A DNA stretch of 6,252 bases, taken from positions 1 to 6,252 of the forward strand of contig CALHRB010000351.1 in NCBI GenBank assembly GCA_938038165.1. Reading direction: 5' to 3'. The notes under the pieces are model-generated. The model saw nothing but the letters and a program-made list of their open reading frames with translations, did not search any database and was not told the origin of the DNA. Position 1 is the stretch's first letter; every line of letters begins with the position of its first letter. A program made the position numbers and the translations under genes. Source of the DNA: Candidatus Kapaibacterium sp. GTDB taxonomy: Bacteria > Bacteroidota > Ignavibacteria > Kapaibacteriales > UBA2268. Positions 1 to 5,389 of the stretch are shown piece by piece.

Positions 1-156
1 TATCTTGCACAGAAAGTACATCCCGACTTGAGATATGAACTCGAAACTGCATCGGTTAATATCCTTAATAACATAGACAACTACGACAGACCATTCCAGT
101 TCCCAAAGGGACAAATAGAAGTTAAGAATGTGGACTTTGGAATTAAAAAAAATTGA
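1..156 (+). CDS. 3' end of an unidentified gene (partial)
   Basis: The frame starting at base 1 is open from the window edge to a TGA at 154-156 and gives the last 51 residues of a protein (starts YLAQKVHPDLRYE, ends VDFGIKKN). The codons give an ordinary soluble sequence of mixed charge, and no other frame covers these bases better. I do not recognise the family; the visible tail has no catalytic motif, membrane span or cysteine cluster. It is followed after 10 bases by the small membrane protein gene, in the same direction and probably the same transcript. That this tail belongs to a real gene is an inference from the open frame and the tight spacing. Confidence 0.55.
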   Translation, partial: YLAQKVHPDLRYELETASVNILNNIDNYDRPFQFPKGQIEVKNVDFGIKKN

Positions 157-166
157 TGGAGAGAAT

Positions 167-310
167 ATGAAACAAATGAAGCTAAAGAGATTGAATTATC
201 AATCTCCATTCGAGAGAAAGTTAATCGACAAATTAACAATGATACTGCTCTACGTGGCAGTCGGACTTCTTTTAATCACAGTTTTAGTAATCAAATCAGG
301 AGTAAAATAA
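167..310 (+). CDS. Small single-span membrane protein, function unknown
   Basis: A 47-residue protein in the preferred reading. It has a basic N-terminal half (MKQMKLKRLNYQ...) followed by one hydrophobic segment, about residues 25-43 (MILLYVAVGLLLITVLVIK), which should span the membrane with a very short tail after it. The start at 167 is chosen because GGAGAG at 158-163 lies just upstream and the preceding gene has ended at 156. A longer form from ATG 128 would overlap that gene by 29 bases and adds only a charged stretch. The stop (308-310) lies one base before the next gene. No family is recognised. Small one-span proteins are common in phage early regions, so no role is assigned. Sits between an unknown gene and the Sak4-like ATPase. 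Confidence 0.5.
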   Translation: MKQMKLKRLNYQSPFERKLIDKLTMILLYVAVGLLLITVLVIKSGVK

Positions 311-311
311 T

Positions 312-1334
312 ATGTTCAAAATAGTAAAATCAGACGAACCCTTGGTAGTAGAAACCATAAATATTCTAATCTACGGAGAACCGGGTTCAGGCAAGACAAG
401 CCTTGTTAATACTGCAGAAAGCCCACTAACATTAGACTTCGACAAAGGCGTTCACAGAAGCGACTTCAGAAAGGACGTTCTCGTTATCGAAAGCTGGAAG
501 CAAATAAACGATAACATGGCAGAGCTAATCAAGACTTTCGGGAATTATAATACAGTCATCCTCGATACAATAGACACACTTTTAGACTACATGGGAGCTT
601 GGATTATTGACCAGGAAACAAAGCTTGCCCGCAACAAGCTCCAATTCTATGGGAAACTCAAGGACGAATTTTCGCTCTTTGTCGGCAAGCTCAAGACACT
701 CGGGAAGGATGTCGTAATGATAGCACACGTCAGGGAAAAGGAAGAAGGTGACCTCAGAATCAAGAGGCCTGCTATAACTGGAGGAAGCTATGACAGGGTC
801 TTGCAGACAGCTGATTTTGTCGGTTACCTGTTTATTAAGGATAACAAGAGAACGATTGACTTCAATCCGACGGATTATTGGATTGGCAAGAACTCTGCAA
901 AATTCAGCTCAATGCTCATTCCTGATTTCAACACAATACCAAATTTCTTTGCAGGACTCATTACCCAAATGAAAAACGCAATCAACGGACAGACACAGGC
1001 ACAAGCTGAGACAGTAAGACTAATCAAGGAATTGAACGAGAAAGTTCTCAAAATGAGTACCGCTGCTGAAATCAACAGTTTCTTAACCGAGCTTACCGGA
1101 ATGAAGAATGGAGTTAAAAAGCAGGTATGGGACAAGATTCAGATTAGAGCAAAAGAATTGAATTTTGAGTTCAACAAGGACGAGAAAAAATTCCACTCAA
1201 AACAGTTAGCAGTTAGTAATGAGCAAGTAGCAGTTAAAGATAGAAAGACAGTTACAGATAAAAATGTAACAACTGCTGACTCCAAACTGAACATTGCTAA
1301 CTCTATTCAAGAACCTGATTTCAGCTTTGAGTAG
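312..1334 (+). CDS. Sak4-like phage P-loop ATPase (RecA-fold, AAA_24 type), probable single-strand annealing recombinase
   Basis: A 340-residue protein. Walker A is GEPGSGKTS at residues 22-30, after a short beta strand (INILIY). Walker B is TVILDTID at 81-88. A further strand VVMIAHV at 134-140 followed by REKEE fits the sensor region of these ATPases. The order and spacing match the phage nucleotide-binding family (RecA-like core, no helicase motifs) that includes Sak4 annealing proteins. Known members promote strand annealing and recombination, usually near SSB genes; here an SSB-tipped protein lies 4.5 kb downstream. Residues about 232-288 form a helical C-terminal segment ending in RAKELNFEFNKDEKKF. 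The last 45 or so residues are a polar, disordered-looking tail partly encoded by CAGTTA-type repeats. The start follows the previous stop by one base, without a strong ribosome site. The ATPase assignment is firm; Sak4-type annealing is inferred. Confidence 0.82.
   Translation: MFKIVKSDEPLVVETINILIYGEPGSGKTSLVNTAESPLTLDFDKGVHRSDFRKDVLVIESWKQINDNMAELIKTFGNYNTVILDTIDTLLDYMGAWIIDQETKLARNKLQFYGKLKDEFSLFVGKLKTLGKDVVMIAHVREKEEGDLRIKRPAITGGSYDRVLQTADFVGYLFIKDNKRTIDFNPTDYWIGKNSAKFSSMLIPDFNTIPNFFAGLITQMKNAINGQTQAQAETVRLIKELNEKVLKMSTAAEINSFLTELTGMKNGVKKQVWDKIQIRAKELNFEFNKDEKKFHSKQLAVSNEQVAVKDRKTVTDKNVTTADSKLNIANSIQEPDFSFE
1200..1256 (+). repeat. Degenerate CAGTTA short repeat inside the ATPase tail
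   Basis: CAGTTA occurs at 1203, 1210, 1231 and 1249; the first two are 7 bases apart and the third lies exactly three 7-base steps after the second. The intervening bases look like decayed versions of a heptamer close to AGCAGTT. The translation reads KQLAVSNEQVAVKD, the kind of low-complexity protein tail that such heptamers give when they lie in frame. It is a weak, decayed repeat, and it falls outside the folded ATPase core. Confidence 0.4.
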
Positions 1335-1343
1335 TAGGCAATT

Positions 1344-1661
1344 ATGATACAAGTTGATTTTAGAAAACAACTGCCACAATGGTCTGGGAAGTCAAGATTG
1401 AATAGCTTAATCTCGGTTTTTACACGTGAGATAATCTATTATATCAAGACCAAGCACAGAATCAAAAAGCCACTCTTGAAACCATATTACAAAATTCTTT
1501 ATGACGAGGAAAAGGCAACCGAATACATCAGTATACTTTGGTATGTCGACGACAAGGATTCGCTTTGCAAGCACAAGGTTATCTGGCTGAATACGGTAAA
1601 CGTAAAGCCGATGGTCAACAGATACATTGGAAACAAGAAACGGAGGCATTGCTATGCTTAA
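1344..1661 (+). CDS. Hypothetical protein, 105 residues
   Basis: An open frame of 105 residues lying nine bases after the ATPase stop and overlapping the next gene by eight bases (ATGCTTAA, 1654-1661). The spacing and direction fit an operon gene. The protein is basic and rich in aromatic residues (REIIYYIKTKHRIKK; ISILWYVDDKD; KVIWLNTVNVKP) and looks like a small folded mixed alpha/beta domain, with no membrane span. Two cysteines are far apart and do not suggest a metal site. I do not recognise the family. The ribosome-binding site ahead of ATG 1344 is poor. The strong GGAGG of the next gene lies inside its final codons, so translation of the two may be coupled. Confidence 0.6.
   Translation: MIQVDFRKQLPQWSGKSRLNSLISVFTREIIYYIKTKHRIKKPLLKPYYKILYDEEKATEYISILWYVDDKDSLCKHKVIWLNTVNVKPMVNRYIGNKKRRHCYA
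1642..1646 (+). promoter_or_regulatory. Ribosome-binding site deciding the start of the nuclease-ATPase gene
   Basis: GGAGG, seven bases before ATG 1654. It favours 1654 over the in-frame TTG at 1627, which has no comparable site and would add only nine residues. Confidence 0.75.
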
Positions 1662-3672
1662 AATAGCGGTAACTACTGTCGAAGCCTTCCGAAGCTATCA
1701 GAATGGCTCCGTCGAGCTTGAAGACCTGCTGAAAAGAATCAGAGGGGAATTCACGCCTTCAAGATATATGGATCTTGGCTCGGCTTTCCATGATATAATG
1801 GAAAAGGTTCACGATAGGTACATACCAGAGAGAAATATTTTCAAGGCAAGAAATGGAATTGAGTTTGATTATAATGTCATAACAAAATGCTATGAAAAAA
1901 TCATTTCCGAAGCGCCTTTTGAAGTCAAAATCACCAAAGTTTACGATGTCGGAAACGAGCAGGTTGAACTTGTCGCTAAAGCTGACCAGCTCTACGGTAA
2001 TTATGTTATCGAAAACAAGACATGTTGGGGAATTTTTGACTTTGAGAGGTATTTCAGTTCTTGCCAATGGAAATTCTATCTCGACATCTTTGAAGCTGAA
2101 CGGGTTTTATACAATATATTCTGCTTGTCAGACAAGGCAGGCGGTATAGAGCTTAGAAGCATCGAGCAATTCTCGTTTAACGGCTATCCCGATTTGAAGG
2201 ATGACATAAGGGAGCTTTTACAAGGCTTCCTCGAATTCATTCATACTAAAAATCTCGAGAAATACTTTGCTCCCGACTACAAGTACAAGGGAGAAAGACT
2301 TCCATTAACATATTCAGAAACTAAACAACAAATTGAATCAATAATTAATCAAGAGGAATTAATCATGAATATTCAAAAGATAAAGATTGCCAACCTGCTT
2401 GGCATAGAAGAGCTTGAATTTAGCCCTGGAAAATTCACTATTATCGAAGGCAGGAACGGTTCGGGAAAGACAAGCATTCTCGAAGCGATAAAACATGCCC
2501 TGAACGGAGGACATGATGCAAAGTTGCTAAGAAACGGAACCGACAAAGGCGAAATAGTATTAGTTCTCGATGACGGCGTTCAGCTTACCAAAACAGTTAC
2601 ACAATCAAAATCCGATGTAAAGCTCATAGACAAGGACGGCAACAGGATTAACAAGCCTCAGACATATATAGACAGGCTGATAGATATGCTGTCGGTAAAT
2701 CCGGTACAGTTTCTTACAGCAGACAAGAAGAACCGAGTAAACTATCTGCTCGAGGCTATTCCTATGAAAATCACATTGGAACAGCTTGAAAGCTCGCTTA
2801 ACGGAATGAGTGGAAGGGTAAGAGATGATTTATCCGGACATGCTCTCGAAGTCATCAGTAGAATCTACAGGCAATTCTATGACGAAAGAACTGGCATAAA
2901 CAGGGCATTGAAGGAAAAGACGGCTACGATGTCCCAATTGAAGGAATCTGTTTCAGAAATCAATTATGCTCCCGATGAGCTTGCGAACAAGCTAAAGGAA
3001 CTTGAAAATAAAAAAGGAGATATGGAATCTAAAAAGAGCTTGTTCCTCGAGCAAGCAGTTAATTTCAGAATCAAGAAGCTCGACGAAGAAGAAGAAAGGT
3101 TCCAGGAAGCAATTAACAAGCTGAGAACTGAGCATGAGGAAAACAAGAATCATATTTACGAGCATTTCGAGAAGCAAAAGGAAGGAATTCAGTCAAAATT
3201 CGATGAGAAGTATTTACCGCTCCTAAGCGAACTCACGGCTTTTCAGGAAAAGCAGAAGCAGTATGCTTCGCAGGAAAAGACCAGAGAGCTTGTTGAGCAG
3301 TTCCACAAGGAATGTCAGAACTTGAAGGATGAATCCGAGAGACTGAGCGGGGCATTGACAGGACTCGAGAACTTGAAGGCAAATCTTCTTAAGGAACTAC
3401 CTATCGAAGGACTCGAAATCAAGGACGGTGAAATCTATTGTAAGGACATAGTGTTTGACAAGCTCAACACAGCCGAGCAAGTTAAGATTGCAGTTGAAGT
3501 AGCCAAGTTGAGAGCATCCGAGCTTGGTATTATATGTGTTGACGGAATCGAAAGACTTGACAAGGATACATTCAACGAGTTCAAGTCAAAGGCAATCGAA
3601 TCTGGTTTGCAGATGCTTGTAACGAGGGTTGGAAACACTGAACTGAATATCAGGTCTGAAATGGTAGCATGA
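1654..3672 (+). CDS. RecB-like PD-(D/E)XK nuclease fused to a Rad50/RecF-like coiled-coil ATPase
   Basis: A 672-residue fusion. The N-terminal part (about 1-230) carries the RecB/Cas4-type nuclease signature: GSAFH with H46, D111 in VAKAD, E120 and K122 in VIENKT, and the following QWKFY (Q138, Y142). There is no four-cysteine iron-sulfur cluster. The second part starts at M238 (MNIQKIKIANLLGIEELEF), with Walker A GRNGSGKTS at 266-274. A charged coiled coil occupies about 430-580 with no CxxC zinc hook. A divergent ABC signature is LNTAEQ at 604-609, and a Walker B-like strand is IICVDG ending at 631, where the usual acidic residue after D630 is glycine. By analogy with SbcCD, T4 gp46/47 and RecB-family partners, the two halves should form an ATP-driven end-processing nuclease. 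Such activities are usually two genes; here they are one frame, with an internal ribosome site and ATG at the junction. It ends in an ATGA overlap with the primase gene. Confidence 0.85.
   Translation: MLKIAVTTVEAFRSYQNGSVELEDLLKRIRGEFTPSRYMDLGSAFHDIMEKVHDRYIPERNIFKARNGIEFDYNVITKCYEKIISEAPFEVKITKVYDVGNEQVELVAKADQLYGNYVIENKTCWGIFDFERYFSSCQWKFYLDIFEAERVLYNIFCLSDKAGGIELRSIEQFSFNGYPDLKDDIRELLQGFLEFIHTKNLEKYFAPDYKYKGERLPLTYSETKQQIESIINQEELIMNIQKIKIANLLGIEELEFSPGKFTIIEGRNGSGKTSILEAIKHALNGGHDAKLLRNGTDKGEIVLVLDDGVQLTKTVTQSKSDVKLIDKDGNRINKPQTYIDRLIDMLSVNPVQFLTADKKNRVNYLLEAIPMKITLEQLESSLNGMSGRVRDDLSGHALEVISRIYRQFYDERTGINRALKEKTATMSQLKESVSEINYAPDELANKLKELENKKGDMESKKSLFLEQAVNFRIKKLDEEEERFQEAINKLRTEHEENKNHIYEHFEKQKEGIQSKFDEKYLPLLSELTAFQEKQKQYASQEKTRELVEQFHKECQNLKDESERLSGALTGLENLKANLLKELPIEGLEIKDGEIYCKDIVFDKLNTAEQVKIAVEVAKLRASELGIICVDGIERLDKDTFNEFKSKAIESGLQMLVTRVGNTELNIRSEMVA
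2352..2357 (+). promoter_or_regulatory. Internal ribosome-binding site at the nuclease/ATPase junction
   Basis: AGAGGA, seven bases before the in-frame ATG at 2365, precisely where the ATPase domain begins. It could allow a separate 435-residue ATPase to be made alongside the fusion, or be the relic of a former two-gene arrangement. Confidence 0.5.
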
Positions 3673-4355
3673 AATTCAAAGCCCCGGCACTTTCAATTCT
3701 AACAATTACCTCTCATGCTGCAGGAAGGGTCGGGGTGCATTTAAAAACTAATAAGGAAAACAAAGAGATGAAATTTAATTTGAGTATAAATAAAAACATG
3801 ATAAACAAGGCAAATCCATCCTTGTATGGTTGGAGAAATGCAGAATTCACAGGTGATGAGCTTGCAGAGCATATACGAAATGGGTTTGCATTCTCGCCTG
3901 GAATCTTAAAGCCAAATGCTTCGGGTAGGAAGCCTTCGATAAAGGACATACAATCCGCACAGATTTTGGCTATAGACATCGACAATGACATCAAAAGTTA
4001 TAACAGCATTACAAAAAAATATGACAAGCGGAAAAAGACAGAACAGGAAGGCTATTGGTACTTTGCAGCGGCAAAATTTAATAACTTTATTATTGAAAAC
4101 GCCTTGCTGATTTACACCACACCCAGCCACAAATCTGACTTTGAAAGGTTTAGGATTGTCTTTGTTATTGAAAATACTATTACAAATCCTGAAGATTATC
4201 GTAAAGCAATAACAGTTTTGATAGACAAATTCGGAGGCGATAAATCCTGCTCTAATATAGATAGACTGTTTTATGGACACCGGGATTGCGAGCTTGAGTA
4301 TTTCGGCAAAATCTTAAGTACTGACATTTTAAAAAGTAATTATGGATTATTATGA
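3669..4355 (+). CDS. Stand-alone AEP (PrimPol-type) DNA primase domain
   Basis: A 228-residue protein from the overlapping ATG at 3669. The fold signature of archaeo-eukaryotic primases is visible. A hydrophobic strand leads to the metal-binding DxD (LAIDIDND, D103 and D105). Then comes LLIYTTPSHKS with H154, followed by ERFRIVFVIE, and a late acidic motif in NIDRLFYGHRD (D198, R199). These correspond to the usual D-x-D, histidine and third-acid motifs. Members make primers, and some polymerise DNA. Most phage and plasmid relatives are joined to a helicase; here the protein stops after the catalytic domain. The start is uncertain. ATG 3768 has AAGGA ten bases upstream and begins MKFNLSINKNM, where the domain itself appears to begin, giving 195 residues. 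The extra 33 residues look unlike the family. The stop overlaps the next start (ATGA at 4352). The primase fold is seen in motifs; the activity is inferred. Confidence 0.72.
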   Translation: MKFKAPALSILTITSHAAGRVGVHLKTNKENKEMKFNLSINKNMINKANPSLYGWRNAEFTGDELAEHIRNGFAFSPGILKPNASGRKPSIKDIQSAQILAIDIDNDIKSYNSITKKYDKRKKTEQEGYWYFAAAKFNNFIIENALLIYTTPSHKSDFERFRIVFVIENTITNPEDYRKAITVLIDKFGGDKSCSNIDRLFYGHRDCELEYFGKILSTDILKSNYGLL

Positions 4356-4633
4356 AAGAAGCATATTATTTTTCTCACGACAGCAATGCAAGAAACGATG
4401 AGAAAGTCCTATGTCTCAGGGCTGATTACGGCGTAGAAGGCTATGGAGCATTCTGGTTCCTCATTGAAATGATGTTTGAAAACCAGAATACGTCCCTGAG
4501 CCATAAGCATATAAAGGGCATCGCCCACAGCTTGAACATGGATATAGAGCTTCTTTCAAGGATAATTGCGTCCTGCATCGACTACGGACTTTTTATAAGC
4601 GATGGTGAATATTTCTGGAGTGAATCCCTGTAA
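4352..4633 (+). CDS. N-terminal part of a split replication initiator (Lin1244/Lin1753-like domain, DUF4373)
   Basis: 93 residues that match the phage Lin1244/Lin1753 N-terminal domain from end to end. They include YYFSHDSNARNDEKVLCLRA, then YGVEGYGAFWFLIEMMFE, and finally FISDGEYFWSESL. This domain is probably a winged helix and is normally the DNA-binding head of a replication protein of about 250-350 residues. Here a TAA at 4631-4633 ends it exactly where relatives continue into a basic helix. The same frame stays open after the stop (KRKGEYINKREKKVEAG) and runs without a shift into the open frame starting at 4685. The gene therefore looks like one 345-codon initiator interrupted by a single nonsense codon. 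The start overlaps the primase stop (ATGA). Either the gene is broken, the stop is read through, or the head works alone. Confidence 0.8.
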   Translation: MKEAYYFSHDSNARNDEKVLCLRADYGVEGYGAFWFLIEMMFENQNTSLSHKHIKGIAHSLNMDIELLSRIIASCIDYGLFISDGEYFWSESL

Positions 4634-4684
4634 AAAAGAAAGGGTGAATATATAAACAAGCGTGAGAAGAAAGTCGAAGCAGGA

Positions 4685-5389
4685 ATGAAAAGTGGAGAAG
4701 TGCGAAGGCAGAAATCCATCGAGGCAAAGGAACAAAGTTTAACTGATGTTCAAAAAGAATACAATTCTTTCGAAACAAAAGTGGAACAGAATTCAAGCGA
4801 TGCTCAAGCAATGATTGAACAGAATGCGAACAATGTTCAAGCAAACATCGAACAAAAGCAGAACACTGTTCCAACGCAGAGCGAACACATTGCGAACAGT
4901 GTTCAAACAGTGCTTGAACAGAACTTGAACACTACTGAACAAACGCTGAACACAGAGGCAACAGAAATGAACAAAGGAAAGGAAATTAAAGAAAAAGAAA
5001 TAAAAAATATTTCTTCTTCTCCTCCGAAATCGGAGATTTCGGAAGAAGGGAAGGAATTTTCACTCTTTTTCAAAAACTTGCTTCCACCCACACAGAAAGT
5101 AACCGATGCAGACTTGAAAAACTGGGCAGATACCTTCGACAAGCTCATCAGGATTGACAAGCGTCCAAGGGAGGAAATCTACCAGGTAACCGAATGGGCT
5201 CGCAAGGATTCTTTCTGGGGTGAACAGGGAAATTTCCTTTCTGCTTGCAAGCTGCGAAGCAAGAGCAAGGACGGAGTTCTGTACTATGACATCTTTCTGC
5301 AAAAATTCAAGCGAGAAAGGAGCAAATCCAATGGAACAGCAATTGGACAGCAAGTCCAAAGACCAGCTTGGATTACAGCAAAAGAATGA
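4685..5389 (+). CDS. C-terminal part of the split replication initiator: repeat linker plus helicase-loader-like domain
   Basis: In frame with the preceding gene and separated from it by one TAA and 17 open codons. From ATG 4685 it gives 234 residues. The order is a basic helix (MKSGEVRRQKS), five 11-residue repeats close to EQNxNxVQxxL (residues 34-88), and a lysine/glutamate-rich and serine stretch (95-123). The C-terminal domain (about 125-210) contains LKNWADTFDKLIRIDKRP, EEIYQVTEWARKDSFW and FLSACKLR. That last pattern is typical of phage DnaD/O-type replication proteins that recruit the helicase. The start is doubtful: AGGA directly abuts ATG 4685 with no spacer, and no better start is visible. 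Translation may depend on read-through of 4631-4633 or on reinitiation. The linker DNA holds the candidate origin. The end overlaps the next gene by 59 bases. Confidence 0.68.
   Translation: MKSGEVRRQKSIEAKEQSLTDVQKEYNSFETKVEQNSSDAQAMIEQNANNVQANIEQKQNTVPTQSEHIANSVQTVLEQNLNTTEQTLNTEATEMNKGKEIKEKEIKNISSSPPKSEISEEGKEFSLFFKNLLPPTQKVTDADLKNWADTFDKLIRIDKRPREEIYQVTEWARKDSFWGEQGNFLSACKLRSKSKDGVLYYDIFLQKFKRERSKSNGTAIGQQVQRPAWITAKE
4784..4948 (+). repeat. Five 33-bp tandem units with GAACANTGTTC palindromes (candidate origin iterons)
   Basis: Perfect palindromes GAACANTGTTC lie at 4828-4838, 4861-4871 and 4894-4904, exactly 33 bp apart, with central base A, C and G. Degenerate copies fall in phase at 4795-4805 (AAGCGATGCTC) and 4927-4937 (GAACACTACTG). 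A further direct GAACA precedes each at 4784, 4817, 4850, 4883 and 4916, again every 33 bp, 11 bp ahead of the palindrome. The same DNA encodes five 11-residue repeats. The free central base and the conservation of both arms are what one expects of protein-binding sites, probably for the initiator that the gene encodes. Confidence 0.72.
4964..5010 (+). other. A+T-rich purine-biased tract, candidate unwinding element
   Basis: 40 of 47 bases are purines on this strand, almost all A. The bias then switches abruptly to 16 consecutive pyrimidines at 5010-5025. It encodes a lysine/glutamate-rich linker (KGKEIKEKEIKN), so part of the bias may come from the protein; the sharp switch is less easily explained that way. 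Confidence 0.45.
4995..5015. other. A+T-rich dyad, 8-bp arms
   Basis: AAGAAATA at 4995-5002 and TATTTCTT at 5008-5015 are perfect inverted copies around five A residues. It sits at the purine-to-pyrimidine switch in the candidate unwinding region. Confidence 0.45.
5023..5043. other. Perfect dyad with 9-bp arms and 3-base loop
   Basis: TCCGAAATC (5023-5031) and GATTTCGGA (5035-5043) pair perfectly around GGA. It is not followed by a T run and lies inside a coding frame, so it is not a terminator. It fits a structural element at the edge of the candidate origin. Confidence 0.5.
5316..5322 (+). promoter_or_regulatory. Strong ribosome-binding site deciding the start at 5331
   Basis: AAAGGAG, eight bases before ATG 5331, inside the end of the preceding gene. 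It selects 5331 rather than the in-frame ATG at 5220, which would add 37 residues that duplicate coding space of the initiator. Confidence 0.75.

Larger units (their letters stand above)
4784..5043 (+). other. Candidate replication origin inside the initiator gene (lambda type)
   Basis: Three elements follow one another as in the lambda origin within gene O: phased iterons (4784-4948), an A+T-rich strand-asymmetric stretch (about 4964-5010) and dyads (4995-5015 and 5023-5043). They lie in the poorly constrained linker between the DNA-binding head and the helicase-loading tail of the encoded initiator, which is where lambda keeps its origin. The layout is seen directly; origin function is inference. 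Confidence 0.55.

Noticed and set aside
790..972. Second plus-strand frame inside the ATPase gene
   Set aside because: It is fully contained in the ATPase gene, has no ribosome site and its translation has no recognisable pattern.
875..1135. Minus-strand open frame opposite the Sak4-like ATPase gene (and similar ones at 1407-1649, 1759-2067, 3713-3994, 3906-4280, 5060-5545, 5950-6222)
   Set aside because: Each is the complement of a better-supported plus-strand gene with recognisable motifs, lacks a ribosome site, and gives compositionally odd protein (serine/leucine/phenylalanine-rich).
1627..1653. TTG start adding nine residues to the nuclease-ATPase
   Set aside because: GGAGG sits seven bases before ATG 1654, which also starts the natural first strand MLKIAVTT.
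1654..2364. Cas4-type nuclease of a CRISPR adaptation system
   Set aside because: The nuclease lacks the cysteine cluster of Cas4, and there are no cas1/cas2 genes or array; the context is phage replication.
4631..4633. Alternative genetic code in which TAA is sense
   Set aside because: TAA also ends the genes at 310, 1661 and 6092 at natural boundaries with tight spacing to the next start, and TAG and TGA are used as stops too.
4784..4948. CRISPR array, because of the regular 33-bp spacing
   Set aside because: There are no long identical repeats separated by unique spacers; the units are short palindromes within a continuous coding frame.
5023..5043. Rho-independent terminator
   Set aside because: The stem is not followed by a T run and lies inside an open coding frame, with genes continuing in the same direction.
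5220..5330. Longer start for the 98-residue protein
   Set aside because: The added residues (cysteine- and serine-rich) are an out-of-frame reading of the initiator C-terminus; the strong ribosome site supports 5331.
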